Counted from the stretch's first letter, positions 42,776-51,964 are shown. The stretch: DNA of 64,000 nt from Nocardia suismassiliense (GCF_900269665.1 NZ_LT985361.1:3294801-3358800), one strand, 5' to 3'. Translations and numbers: made by a program. Notes: generated by a model from the sequence alone, not told the origin.

Positions 42776-43318
42776 TCAGTTGCGCGGCCAGCTCACCGGA
42801 TCCGGCAGGCACAGGCTCGCCGAGCGGGTGGTCGGCACCGGTCCGCTGCCTGCGGGGAAGGCCCACTGGGAGATCGGGCCCGCCGCCTTCCAATGCAGCG
42901 CACCCCCGTCGGAAACCACCTCGTACACCGACTCGCTACCACCGACGAGCTGGGTGCCCACGCAATAGTCGTTGTATTCGGTGCCCGGCTGCTGAGCTCC
43001 GGCGCTGAACGTCCCTGCCGGATCGGTGCGAGCGCCGGGGTTGGCCACGGTGCCCGGCGTGCCACGGGCCGCCCCGCGAACCCAGCGCGGCGCACCGAGT
43101 TGATCTGTCGCACAGGTGAAAGCGCGGTCACCGGCCACGACGGTCGTGCCCTGCGCGTGGCCGGTGCCTGCCCACAGGCAGTCGGCGGCGGGGGTGGCAG
43201 CGGCGGCTGCGGGTCCGGCGGCGGCACTGCCGGTCGCCGCGCCGACCAGGCCGGCGGTGGCGACCGCAGCCACGGCGAGGGTCAGTCCGCCGCGCAGTCG
43301 AGTGAATGTGGGACGCAT
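42776..43318 (-). CDS. Secreted protein of unknown function
   Basis: A 180-residue protein with a Sec signal peptide (about 1-35; Ala/Val rich, ending in an Ala-rich run). The mature part has four or five cysteines (ADCLWAG, FTCATDQ, DYCVGTQ, ASLCLPD), suggesting two disulfides, and Trp-rich strands. No domain recognised. I chose ATG 43318 so the signal peptide begins MRPTFTRLRGG; a longer start exists at 43411. It is convergent with the DUF1059 gene. Confidence 0.65.
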   Translation of the reverse strand: MRPTFTRLRGGLTLAVAAVATAGLVGAATGSAAAGPAAAAATPAADCLWAGTGHAQGTTVVAGDRAFTCATDQLGAPRWVRGAARGTPGTVANPGARTDPAGTFSAGAQQPGTEYNDYCVGTQLVGGSESVYEVVSDGGALHWKAAGPISQWAFPAGSGPVPTTRSASLCLPDPVSWPRN

Positions 43319-44514
43319 GCGGTGCTGGGCGGATGCGTGGAGAGCGAGTGAATCCGGTTCGACGTTGAGCATGTCCCGACCATAGAAATCGGCAGTGCGG
43401 CACGGCATCACGCCGCAGCGCTATTTCCCGGCGGTACCGGGGAGCTAGGGGTGATTCCGCATCGCGCGGCCGGCCGTCTCAGGGGAGCGATGGGGGTAGT
43501 CGCCCGCGAAAACGATTCGGCGGAAGGCGATCCGGCGACCGGCCCAGCACGCCGTTGACGTGTCCGATCAGGCCAGCGCGCAGTGGTGTCACAAGGAGGC
43601 CGCCTGGGAGCCGCGCGGCCGGGCGCCGGAAACCGGCACGAAGTCGGCAACAGAACTTCTGCCACCGGCGCACCGAACGCCGGCCCCTATATCACCGAAA
43701 CATGCACTGCTATATGGAATCTCGTACAGTGGACAGACCTGCGATTTTCGTCCGTCGCGCTGCTGGGAGGGGGGTCCGATGATAGGATGGATCGGACACG
43801 AGGGATGTTCGGGCAGATGAGTTCCTCGGGTGAAATCGTTCGGAACAAGGCGGAACCCGCCTTGTTCTTCGTGTGCGAGAGGGGCCTTGAACACGAACTC
43901 CGCATTGGTGTGCCCGCGGCACGAGGTGTAGGTCGAGCGGTTATTCCTGGGATAGGGAATACCGCCGGTTCATTGTGTCCCGATTCGAATGGTTCAGGAT
44001 TCTCTGTGTTGTCGGCGCGGCGACCGGAGTGGTCATCGTGTTCAGAATTATTGTCGCCGCGACGCCGGGGGTGGTCATCGTGTGCAGAAAATCGGTTTCA
44101 CCATATATGGTGGCGTACAAGGATGTCCGTTGTCGGCTTCTTCGCCGAGGTAGAAGTCCAACTCTCGAGCGTATCCACGCCGACGCCCGTTCCGGGCTGG
44201 AACTGGTAGTTTCCGAAATGTTTCCGGAAGTCGGCGAACCGGGCCGCGAGGTTAACACCATTCACAAATAACGCCGCGAATCACGCTGGCGTTCCGCAGA
44301 TTGCGAATGCAGGGGCGTTTCGACACCGTATCGTTGCTGGAACTCTGCCAATGTGAAATATTGCTGTCCGCGCTAGTTAGTCACCGCAGACACGGCACAG
44401 CGACGTGCCTTCCGCATCGATTCGTCCCGGCTTGTTGTGGCGGTTCGGATCGGTACTGGCGGCGGGGCGAAGTGTGCTACGGAATGATCTCGGCTTCGAC
44501 GCAGGAGTACCGCC
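43319..44514. other. 1.2-kb region without a supported gene
   Basis: The region is AT-richer than its neighbours, particularly 43680-44300, with several TATA-like stretches. It holds an imperfect direct repeat, GTGGTCATCGTGT at about 44030 and 44068, with similar flanks on both sides. Open frames exist on both strands (for example 43975-44271 plus), but none has a ribosome site, family resemblance and typical codon use together. It ends at the StrR-like gene and may be decayed DNA or a regulatory region. Confidence 0.4.
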
Positions 44515-45366
44515 GTGAGTGAACACAGGTTGAACGTGGACGACGATGCGAGAGTCGGAGTTGCCGACGTAGTCATCGAGATTCCTATCGAGTCGATAGA
44601 CATCAGTGGCGCACTGCGTGTGCGTGCTGAAGACTCTGCACATACCCAGGTGCTGGCAGCGACGGAGGCGGAACTGCCGCCGATCCTGGTCCACCGAGAA
44701 ACCATGCGGCTGATCGACGGTGTGCACCGTCTGAAAGCCGCGAAATTGAAGGGGGCCAACGTCATCCGGGCACAGTTCTTCGACGGCACCGAGGAAGAGG
44801 CGTTCGTGCTCGCCGTCCAGGCCAATATCGCCCACGGCCTGCCGCTCTCGATCCTCGATCGCAAGGCCGCCTCCCTGCGCATCATGCGGATGTACCCGCT
44901 GTGGTCGGACCGCAAGGTCGCCGAGGTGGCGGGGCTGGACCACAAGACGGTCGGTGCGGTGCGCAGGCAGTCATCTGGGGATGTTCCCCAGACGAGGCAT
45001 CGATTAGGCCGCGACGGCCGGATGCGCCGAGTGCGCCGTCCGGACGTCGAACACCAGCGCCGTAAAAAGTCCTGCGACGGTACCGAGGGTGCGCCGATGA
45101 CACCCGATCCGGCACCGCCGGAGCGGGTTTGCCCCTCCTCGGTATTGCAGAGCCTGCGCCGCGATCCGTCGCTGCGGCTCACCGAGACGGGCCGGACGGT
45201 ATTGCGCTGGCTGGACGCCAGTCCGCGCACGCCGACGCAGTCGCTCGATCTGGCGGATCGGATCCCGGAACACTGCCTGAATCTCGTGCTCGATATGGCT
45301 CGGCAGAACGCGGCCAACTGGCAGGACTTCGCCACCCGAATCGGCGATCGGCTGCAGGCGAAATGA
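44515..45366 (+). CDS. StrR/ParB-fold pathway-type regulator
   Basis: A 283-residue protein from GTG (GCAGGAGTACC upstream). Residues 15-90 form a ParB/Sulfiredoxin-like domain (IPIESIDI, ILVHRETMRLIDGVHRLKAAK), as in StrR, NovG and Tei15-type regulators. A helix-turn-helix lies at about 125-145 (SDRKVAEVAGLDHKTVGAVRR), followed by a basic linker and a helical C-terminal domain. StrR-like regulators activate antibiotic clusters, but none is visible here. Related proteins bind palindromes; none was identified. Confidence 0.8.
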   Translation: MSEHRLNVDDDARVGVADVVIEIPIESIDISGALRVRAEDSAHTQVLAATEAELPPILVHRETMRLIDGVHRLKAAKLKGANVIRAQFFDGTEEEAFVLAVQANIAHGLPLSILDRKAASLRIMRMYPLWSDRKVAEVAGLDHKTVGAVRRQSSGDVPQTRHRLGRDGRMRRVRRPDVEHQRRKKSCDGTEGAPMTPDPAPPERVCPSSVLQSLRRDPSLRLTETGRTVLRWLDASPRTPTQSLDLADRIPEHCLNLVLDMARQNAANWQDFATRIGDRLQAK

Positions 45367-45413
45367 TGGTGCATTTTACCTCGGGATACGGTGCGTGACT
45401 TGCGAATCGACAT

Positions 45414-45623
45414 TTATCCGCAGGTCACGCACCGGCGATCCTTCGGCGCCGCGATACCGCTCGCCGAGTCGGCGCGGTCGGCATCGAACGTTATTCGGTA
45501 CGGAGCGCCGGTGCGCACCCGTGCCGGGTCGAACGCGGCGCCGGAGATCCAGCGGATGACGCCGTCGCGCAGGAGTGTCCGCGCGGCGTCAACCGCGCTC
45601 GATGACACGGTATTTCGGCGCAT
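45414..45623 (-). CDS. Possible small protein, low confidence
   Basis: A 69-residue open frame with codon use like a real gene (RTLLRDGVIRWISG, YRITFDADRADSASG). No family was recognised. There is no evident ribosome site, and the ATG lies in the loop of a perfect 9-bp hairpin at 45613-45634. A longer reading starts at 45665. It is on the strand opposite to both neighbours. Confidence 0.35.
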   Translation of the reverse strand: MRRNTVSSSAVDAARTLLRDGVIRWISGAAFDPARVRTGAPYRITFDADRADSASGIAAPKDRRCVTCG

Positions 45624-45634
45624 TTGCGCCGAAA
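45613..45634. other. Perfect hairpin TTTCGGCGC / GCGCCGAAA
   Basis: A 9-bp stem with an ATTT loop, 250 bases after the StrR-like gene. It could be a terminator of that transcript, an operator, or a structure hiding the start codon of the minus-strand ORF. Confidence 0.45.
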
Positions 45635-45767
45635 GCAGCGCTGCCCGAGCGCAAGTGCGGTACACGGCATCGAATAGTGCTATCGGGCAACTTAATCAAC
45701 TCGTGATACGAACTCCCCAGTAACTCCCCAGTCGAATCCAGCGCCCACGGTGTGGTTCTACTTGAAT

Positions 45768-46805
45768 ATGAATTACCCACATCGAAGGGCGGCTCGCGTC
45801 AGTGCTACCGCGGTGTTCGTTTTAGCGGCAACGGTTTTCACAACCAGTTCCGGTGCCTTCGCCCAGCCATCGTCAACCACGCCGACAACCACTCCTTCGA
45901 CGTCGGCCCCCACGACTCCACCGTCACCGTCCGGCCCGACCACGACGATCGAGCCCACCACGACGACGACAGAACCGACCACGACGATCGAGCCGACGAC
46001 GACCTACTCGTCCACCACGACCGATCCGACGACGACCACCACTACCGCGCCGACGTCGACCACCAGTCCGTCGACCACCATCGCGCCGTCGACCACCGGC
46101 CCCTCGACGACCACCAGCCCCTCGCCGACTACGGCTCCCGGCATTTTCGATCTCCCCACCATCCCGAAGAACGTGTTCACCGATCCCGACGGCATCGCCA
46201 TGCAGGTGATCTTCAAGAACCCGCTGCCGAAGCCGGCGGGCGTGCCGTCCGAGGCGCAGGCGATCGCGCAGGCCCAGGCGCCGAGCATGCAACGGGTCTT
46301 CGGCGCCGAATCGATCGGCAACCTGGTCGTGGACAAGGCGTCCCCGGTCGGCCGAGGCGCCACCGTCGAGCTGCGGCAGGAAATCGACGCGGTGCCGGTC
46401 TACGGCGCGAAGGTGGCGCAGTCACTGGCCGCCGACGGCTCGCTCGTCTCGGCGAGTGGCGCGCTGTCGCAGCAGACGCAGGGCAAGTACCCGACCGGCG
46501 CCACCACACCGCCCGCGACGGTGGCGGACACCGCGGTGCGCGCGCTGGCTCAGGAGACCAAGCAGCCGCGCGGCAAGTTCGCCGTCTTCGCGACGGCCGC
46601 CATGTGGTACGACCCGAAGTTGGCCGCCAAGGACGGGGCCTCCAGCGTGGCGGTGCCCGCCTACAAGGTCGCGATCAAACGCGCAGGCACGCAAGGTGAT
46701 CAATCCGCGCAGTGGGTCCTGTTCATCGATGCCAACAACACCGGCCGGGTGCTGGACAGCTGGCACGAAACCGGGGCGAAGCCCGAGGGCAGACCCCGTC
46801 GCTGA
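45768..46805 (+). CDS. Secreted FTP-domain (metallopeptidase propeptide) protein, no catalytic domain
   Basis: A 345-residue secreted protein. The Sec signal peptide ends near FAQ at 34, then a Thr/Pro/Ser-rich linker runs to about 125 (dozens of TTT and PTT units). From about 155 lies the FTP propeptide-like region (RVFGAESIGNLVVDKASPVGRGATVELRQEIDAVPVYGAKVAQSL), then a PepSY-like part (VAVPAYKVAIKRAG, WVLFIDANN). In M4/M36 peptidases the catalytic domain follows, but this protein stops after RVLDSWHET. It is an orphan inhibitor or propeptide-like binding protein. Confidence 0.75.
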   Translation: MNYPHRRAARVSATAVFVLAATVFTTSSGAFAQPSSTTPTTTPSTSAPTTPPSPSGPTTTIEPTTTTTEPTTTIEPTTTYSSTTTDPTTTTTTAPTSTTSPSTTIAPSTTGPSTTTSPSPTTAPGIFDLPTIPKNVFTDPDGIAMQVIFKNPLPKPAGVPSEAQAIAQAQAPSMQRVFGAESIGNLVVDKASPVGRGATVELRQEIDAVPVYGAKVAQSLAADGSLVSASGALSQQTQGKYPTGATTPPATVADTAVRALAQETKQPRGKFAVFATAAMWYDPKLAAKDGASSVAVPAYKVAIKRAGTQGDQSAQWVLFIDANNTGRVLDSWHETGAKPEGRPRR

Positions 46806-46977
46806 ACGGTGCCGCACAGCAGCTCGTCACCTCCCGAGGGTTGGGCGCCCAGTAGGTCGCGGTGCGCCGGCAGTACCTGCGGATTGCCGAGTCGGCTTTT
46901 CCCGCAGTCGATTACAGATCCGATCGAGCATCGCCATGGCCGAGGTCCGCCGGATCGCCTAGAAAAGGTTGGCTCCC

Positions 46978-48528
46978 ATGAGAATTCACCACTGGCGAGA
47001 GACACACGTCCCGGCCGCGTTGAGATCGCGTCCGGTTGCCGTGTCGGCCTTGGCCCTCGCATTGAGCCTCACCGCGGGCGTCGCCGCGGTGGCCGCTCCG
47101 CCGCCGGATACGCCCAACGGGTCGGCCGCCGGCGCGGCCGACCCGACCCCGGGCTCCGACGGTCTGGGCGATCCGTACTACCCGAAGGACGGCAACGGCG
47201 GCTACGACGCGACCCACTACGACGTCGCCATCGACTACAACCCGCCGACCCACAACCTCAAGGGCAAGGCCACGATCACGGCGAAGGCGACCCAGAACCT
47301 GTCCCGGTTCAACCTCGACTACGCCGGTCCCGCAGTCGGATCCGTCGCCGTCAACGGTCAGCCCGCCCGCTTCCAGAAGTCCGGCGAGCACGAGCTCGTG
47401 GTGACCCCGGCGGCGGCACTGCCGCTGGGGCAGCCGTTCACCGTCGTCGTCGACTACGCGGGCACCGTGCCGGACACCAAGGGCAACGGCTGGACCTACT
47501 CGCCGTCCGGTGGCGCCTTCGCGGCGGGTGAACCGCATTCGGCGACAACGTGGTACCCGCTCAACGACACACCGCTGGACAAGGTGACCTTCACCGTCAA
47601 GGCCACCGTGCCCACCGGTTGGGATGTGGCCTCGAACGGGGTCCGCGCATCCGATGTCCCCGTGGGCACCGGAAAGCACACCGTCACTTGGGAGGCCAAG
47701 GACCCGATCATCGGGTACCTGACGACCATCGCGATCGACAAGTTCACGCGCCTGACGCAGCGGGCCGGGAATACGCCGTTGGAGAGCTTCTTCGCACCGG
47801 GTGGCGCCCAGCAGAAACGGGAGCTGGAGAAGAAGCTGCCCGGCGTGATCGCCTTCGCCGAACAGCTGTACGGCCCGTATCCGCTCGAATCCGGCGGCGG
47901 CATCTACGTGGACACCAATCTGCAATTCTCGCTGGAGACCCAGACACGGCCGATCTACGCGCCGTGGACGGACCTGAACACGGTGATCCATGAGAACGCC
48001 CATCAGTGGTGGGGCGATTCGGTGTCGATCAAGGACTGGCGCGACATCTGCTTGAACGAATGCTTCGCCAGCTACACCGCCGACATCCTCTACCCGGAGC
48101 GGGTGCAAGGCCGTAACGCCGACCAGCTCTACCGGCGGGCGCTAGCGAGCGCCGACCAGCAGGGCGTCTGGTCGACACCGCTCTACGATCCCGGCAAGGG
48201 CAAGGAGTTCACCACCGTGTACTCCCGCGGCCCACTGTTCCTGCACGCCTTGCGCCGCAACATCGGCGACGACGTATTCCTCACCGCCGTCCGCGATTTC
48301 GCGCAGAAGCACAAGAACGGCAACACGTCGATCCCCGAGTTCCGTCAGTTCATCCAGTCCCGCACCACCAAGAAGCTGGACGGGTTCTTCGATGCTTGGC
48401 TCAACGGAAGGAAGCGGCCCGCCAGTGAATACCTCTACCCCGGCAGTCTCAACAACCAGAACATGCAGGGTAGCCCGGACGAGCGGGATATCGAGCCGTG
48501 GCCGTTCGGGCGCGGGGACCGGAAATGA
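46978..48528 (+). CDS. Secreted M1-family metallopeptidase
   Basis: A 516-residue secreted peptidase. Residues 1-40 are a signal peptide. The zinc site is H338-E-N-A-H342 with Glu361 exactly 18 residues after the second His, in CLNECFASY; the usual NEGFA is NECFA. QFSLETQ (near 315) stands where the GAMEN exopeptidase loop belongs, so it deviates and an aminopeptidase specificity is less certain. The N-terminal domain is beta-rich. It acts outside the cell. Its TGA overlaps the ATG of the AA10-like gene (ATGA), so both are translated together. Confidence 0.88.
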   Translation: MRIHHWRETHVPAALRSRPVAVSALALALSLTAGVAAVAAPPPDTPNGSAAGAADPTPGSDGLGDPYYPKDGNGGYDATHYDVAIDYNPPTHNLKGKATITAKATQNLSRFNLDYAGPAVGSVAVNGQPARFQKSGEHELVVTPAAALPLGQPFTVVVDYAGTVPDTKGNGWTYSPSGGAFAAGEPHSATTWYPLNDTPLDKVTFTVKATVPTGWDVASNGVRASDVPVGTGKHTVTWEAKDPIIGYLTTIAIDKFTRLTQRAGNTPLESFFAPGGAQQKRELEKKLPGVIAFAEQLYGPYPLESGGGIYVDTNLQFSLETQTRPIYAPWTDLNTVIHENAHQWWGDSVSIKDWRDICLNECFASYTADILYPERVQGRNADQLYRRALASADQQGVWSTPLYDPGKGKEFTTVYSRGPLFLHALRRNIGDDVFLTAVRDFAQKHKNGNTSIPEFRQFIQSRTTKKLDGFFDAWLNGRKRPASEYLYPGSLNNQNMQGSPDERDIEPWPFGRGDRK

Positions 48529-49130
48529 CGGCAGCCTCGCTGACCCGGGCGCTGCAGCAGCGCATGCTGTCTGTCGTCGCTGCGGCCACTATCGCACCGT
48601 TCATCGTGGCCGCCCTGCACGCGGCACCGGCTGACGCGTACGGCTACCTCTCCGCGCCGGCCAGCCGCCAGGTGCAATGTGCGCAAAGTCTGTTGCCGTG
48701 TGGCCCGGTCAAGTACGAGCCGCAGAACGTGCAGGGGCCACCGGGACAACGCAGTTGCAGCGGCGGTGACGGGCGCTGGGCGGATCTGGACGACGACAGC
48801 AAGCCGTGGCAGGTGCACCACACCAGCAGCACGGTGACGTTCACCTGGACGCTCACCGCCTTGCACCGGACCCACAATTACGAGTACTGGATCGGCGATA
48901 CGCGGGTTGCAGTGATCGATGGCAAGAACCAGCCACCGAGCGGGCGGGCCGTCACCCACACGGTGAACCTCGGCACCTTCACCGGGCCGCAGAAGCTGCT
49001 CGGCATCTGGAACGTCGCGGACACACCCAGCGCGTTCTACTCGTGCGTGGATCTGCACATCGGTACCGGCACCGTGACGCCGGTCGGTATCAAGGGCGTC
49101 AGCAAGAAGCGGGCGCAGATAGTGGCCTGA
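48525..49130 (+). CDS. AA10 (LPMO)-like chitin-binding protein lacking the N-terminal His
   Basis: A 201-residue secreted protein. The signal peptide ends PADA, and the mature chain would begin Y39-G-Y-L-S-A-P-A-S-R-Q. AA10 lytic polysaccharide monooxygenases begin H-G-Y, where this His is half of the copper brace. The second His is kept as His114 in TALHRTHNYEYW, and the FYSCVDL C-terminal strand is normal, as is the CSGG...LDDDSKPW segment. The protein can therefore probably not bind copper normally, but may bind chitin. It is translationally coupled to the secreted M1 peptidase. Confidence 0.85.
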   Translation: MTAASLTRALQQRMLSVVAAATIAPFIVAALHAAPADAYGYLSAPASRQVQCAQSLLPCGPVKYEPQNVQGPPGQRSCSGGDGRWADLDDDSKPWQVHHTSSTVTFTWTLTALHRTHNYEYWIGDTRVAVIDGKNQPPSGRAVTHTVNLGTFTGPQKLLGIWNVADTPSAFYSCVDLHIGTGTVTPVGIKGVSKKRAQIVA

Positions 49131-49249
49131 CGAGCGTGTCGGTGGACCGTCGCAGGGGGCTGCGACGGTCCACTGTCGTGCGCAGGCGCACCCGGCAGCG
49201 CGACCGCCGGGTTACCGTGGGGGCTGTGTCGACGGATGTTGGAGGCTTT

Positions 49250-50053
49250 GTGCGGACCATCGCTCGTGTGTTGCTCGTCCTGCTGGTGCTCGTGGGTGGC
49301 GCGGCATCGCTGGTGCCTGCGGCGGTCGGTGCGCCCGCGGTGCACATCGACGACGTCACGGCGGGCAAGATCGACGCGTTGCTGGCGTCGCGCGCGGGCG
49401 CTGGGCCGAGCAAAGGCGAGCTCGTCGAGTTGCTGTCGCGCCCGTTCCCCGGCACGCCGTACGGCGCCGACATGCTCGTCGGCTCGGTGACCCAGCCCGA
49501 GCAACTCGTCATCGACTTCCGCCGCGTGGACTGCTTCACCTACCTCGACTACGTCGAAGCGCTCAGCAGGTCCACCGACCGTGATCAGTTCGTCGCGAAT
49601 CTGGTCGACACCCGTTATGCCGAGGGGCGCATCGACTTCCGGCAGCGCAAGCATTTCTTCAGCGACTGGGTGAGCACGCCGCGGATCGCCGCCACCGACA
49701 TCACCGGTGCGTTGAGTACCGCTGCGGTCACCGTCGCCAAGCACTTGAACGCCAAGGCCGATGGCGGAAACTATCTGCCCGGGTTGCCGGTGGTCGATCG
49801 GGCCGTGACCTACCTGCCCAGCGCGGCGGTGGACGACAACGTCATCGGTGGTCTGCGCACCGGCGACTACCTCGGGGCCTACACCGATCAGCCGGGGTTG
49901 GACGTCACGCATGTCGGGATCCTCGTGAAAACCGCCGACGGTCCGGTCTTCCGGAACGCGTCCTCGCTCGCGGCGAACAACAAGGTGGTCGACTCACCCT
50001 TGGCCGAATATCTGCGGTCGGTTCCAGGGATCGTCGTCTACCGCGCTCAGTAG
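49250..50053 (+). CDS. DUF1460-type secreted protein (amidase-like)
   Basis: A 267-residue secreted protein from GTG 49250 (GGAGG nine bases upstream). The signal peptide is residues 1-30. The DUF1460 region has VDCFTYLDYVEAL with a Cys of the NlpC/P60-like triad, and later DVTHVGILVK for the catalytic His. DUF1460 proteins are N-acetylmuramoyl-L-alanine amidase-like or peptidoglycan-turnover enzymes. It lies 119 bases after the AA10-like gene on the same strand. Confidence 0.8.
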   Translation: MRTIARVLLVLLVLVGGAASLVPAAVGAPAVHIDDVTAGKIDALLASRAGAGPSKGELVELLSRPFPGTPYGADMLVGSVTQPEQLVIDFRRVDCFTYLDYVEALSRSTDRDQFVANLVDTRYAEGRIDFRQRKHFFSDWVSTPRIAATDITGALSTAAVTVAKHLNAKADGGNYLPGLPVVDRAVTYLPSAAVDDNVIGGLRTGDYLGAYTDQPGLDVTHVGILVKTADGPVFRNASSLAANNKVVDSPLAEYLRSVPGIVVYRAQ

Positions 50054-50267
50054 CGCTGTGGCCGAGTCGCCGACGGGCTCGCCTTCCCCAACGGAATGGT
50101 GATCACCGCCGACGGCGCCACCCGGGCGGCCGTGACGGCGTCTGCCCCGCGACGGTGGCGATCCGCGACGGCCTTCGGGTAGCGTGAGCGACCTCCGGTC
50201 GGGGGCTGGAGCCACGGCAATATCCGTGCGTCACAGACACTTTCGTGTCGCAACTTTCGAGGTACAC

Positions 50268-50588
50268 ATGCTGAAGACAGTGGTCGCCACCGCAATGGCG
50301 GCGGTCGGAATCACGATGGGGGCCGGGGCCGCCAACGCATTCACTCCGCAAGACGAGCTGAAGTTCTTCCTGATGGACCATCAGGATTGGTCACCGGATT
50401 TCAAGCAGGACGATGTCGATTCGTCGCGTCTGATCTGCGGAATTCTGGACGACGGGGTACCCGGCGACAAAGCCAGGCTCATTGCCATCGATCGCCGCTA
50501 TCCCTCGATCGGTGTGGGACATCTGGGTGTCACCGACACCGAAGTAAGCGTCCTCATCTACTGCCCGCAACACCTGCTGGCTTCCTAA
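50268..50588 (+). CDS. DUF732-family secreted protein
   Basis: A 106-residue protein with a Sec signal (1-23, ending GAANA). The mature part is helical, with SSRLICGILDDG and the C-terminal LIYCPQHLLAS. Two cysteines in these segments are the DUF732 pair and should form a disulfide. DUF732 proteins are common in mycolic-acid bacteria; function unknown. A strong terminator follows within 16 bases. Confidence 0.8.
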   Translation: MLKTVVATAMAAVGITMGAGAANAFTPQDELKFFLMDHQDWSPDFKQDDVDSSRLICGILDDGVPGDKARLIAIDRRYPSIGVGHLGVTDTEVSVLIYCPQHLLAS

Positions 50589-50603
50589 CGCGGACTTGCC
50601 ATG

Positions 50604-50632
50604 CAACGGCCCGAGATATTCTCGGGCCGTTG
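50604..50632. terminator. Perfect 13-bp hairpin terminator
   Basis: CAACGGCCCGAGA and its complement with a TAT loop, between the convergent DUF732 and oxidoreductase genes, followed by GTCTTTCG on the plus strand. It probably serves both. Confidence 0.8.
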
Positions 50633-50653
50633 GTCTTTCGCCAGCGCCTGTGC

Positions 50654-51964
50654 TCAGCCGTGGACCGGGAAGTTGGCGCGGATGACACCGGCCGGGTCGC
50701 GGTCCTGCTTGATCTGCCGCAGCCGCGCCAGCGTCTCTGGGTCGAAAGCCGCTGAGGCCGACTCGCCGGGGGCCAGGAAGGTGTACGGCTTGGCTCCGGT
50801 GATGTGGGTGCCGAGCGCGCCGAGGATGTCGGTGAACCTGGTCCGGATGTCGTCGAGCAGATGCGGCAGTCCGAGCCCGAGCATGTATAGCGCGTAGGGC
50901 TCGGTGATGGGTCCGCGCGCGCCGCCGTCGGGCCGTGTTTCCGCCAATGCGCCTCCGAGACCGCGGATTTGGATGTTGAGCAAGGGCGCTACGGGGGCGT
51001 CGATGAGGGTCTTGATCACTGCGTCGTCGAGGTCGGTGAGCAGTTCGCCGCGGGAGAGGGACGGGCTCGGATCGGTGGGTTCGGCGGTGATCTGGCCGAT
51101 CTGGGCCGGTGTCAGGACGCCTCGGGTGTCGGCGAGTACGCCGTCGATCGTGTCGAGGCGCGCGGTGAGTGCCCGGCCCTCCTCGGCGTCGCCGAGGTAG
51201 GCGAAATCGATGGCAACGGTGGGTGCGGCACCGGGAATCTGGTAGCGCTGCAACCACACCGACAGTTCCCGGGGTGCCTCGGTGGTGAGCTCGGTGAAGA
51301 GGTCGAAGGCCTCGCGGGTGCGGTCGGCCGACCACATCACCCGGCCGCCGTACAGCTGCGGCAGCGGGAACAGGTCGAACTCGATCTCGGTGACGATCGC
51401 GAAATCGCCACCGCCGCCACGCAATGCCCAGAACAGCTCCGGGTCCGAATCGGCGGTGACGCGCTGCTGACGGCCGGTGGCGTCGACAATGCGCAACGCG
51501 CGCACGGCGTCCGCCGCCCAGCCGTATTTGCGTGCGAACCAGCCGAATCCGCCGCCGAGCGTGTACCCGGTGATGCCGACCACGGGATTGCTACCGGCTA
51601 GCCCGGTGAGACCGTGTGCGGCGGCCGCGGCCTGCACCGCACCCCACTGCACGCCGGTGCCGACCCGCGCCACCCGCTGTCCGGCATCGATCTCGAGGTG
51701 GTTCAGGGCACCGGTCCGCACCAGAATCGACTCGTCGATATCCCCGGTGGCGCCGTGCCCGGTGGGTTGGGTCACCACTCGCCGGCCCGAAACACCGGCG
51801 TATTGCAGCACTTTCGCGATGTCCTGCGCGTCGGCGACCTCGACCACCGCGGCCACCGACTGCGCCACCGCCACGTTCCACGGCCGGGCTGCCGCCTCGA
51901 ACGCCGAATCTTCCGGTAGCACAACGCTTCCGCGGGTTACGGCGCGCAATTCCTCGATACCCAT
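50654..51964 (-). CDS. FAD-linked oxidoreductase (berberine-bridge-enzyme type)
   Basis: A 436-residue PCMH-type FAD protein. The FAD domain contains RVVTQPTGHGATGD and VGITGYTLGGGFGWFARKYG, and the C-terminal BBE segment is present (RLRQIKQDRDPAGVIRANFPV). The usual bicovalent attachment residues (His in GGHS and a Cys) are not obvious: the first site reads TGHGATG, so His attachment is possible. Substrates in this family are varied alcohols or sugars. It lacks a signal peptide. Start ATG 51964 has a GAGGAC site. Confidence 0.85.
   Translation of the reverse strand: MGIEELRAVTRGSVVLPEDSAFEAAARPWNVAVAQSVAAVVEVADAQDIAKVLQYAGVSGRRVVTQPTGHGATGDIDESILVRTGALNHLEIDAGQRVARVGTGVQWGAVQAAAAAHGLTGLAGSNPVVGITGYTLGGGFGWFARKYGWAADAVRALRIVDATGRQQRVTADSDPELFWALRGGGGDFAIVTEIEFDLFPLPQLYGGRVMWSADRTREAFDLFTELTTEAPRELSVWLQRYQIPGAAPTVAIDFAYLGDAEEGRALTARLDTIDGVLADTRGVLTPAQIGQITAEPTDPSPSLSRGELLTDLDDAVIKTLIDAPVAPLLNIQIRGLGGALAETRPDGGARGPITEPYALYMLGLGLPHLLDDIRTRFTDILGALGTHITGAKPYTFLAPGESASAAFDPETLARLRQIKQDRDPAGVIRANFPVHG

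Noticed and set aside
43583..44209. A 208-residue plus-strand frame in the 1.2-kb gap
   Set aside because: It has no ribosome site, no family match and unusual composition, with the frame passing through AT-rich DNA.
43941..44261. A minus-strand frame that could be read as a lanthipeptide-like precursor (MTTPVAAPTT)
   Set aside because: No modification enzyme is nearby and the Ser/Thr-rich reading is explained by repeats in the opposite strand.
45391..45723. A 110-residue plus-strand frame after the StrR-like gene
   Set aside because: Composition is like antisense of the minus-strand frame and it has no ribosome site.
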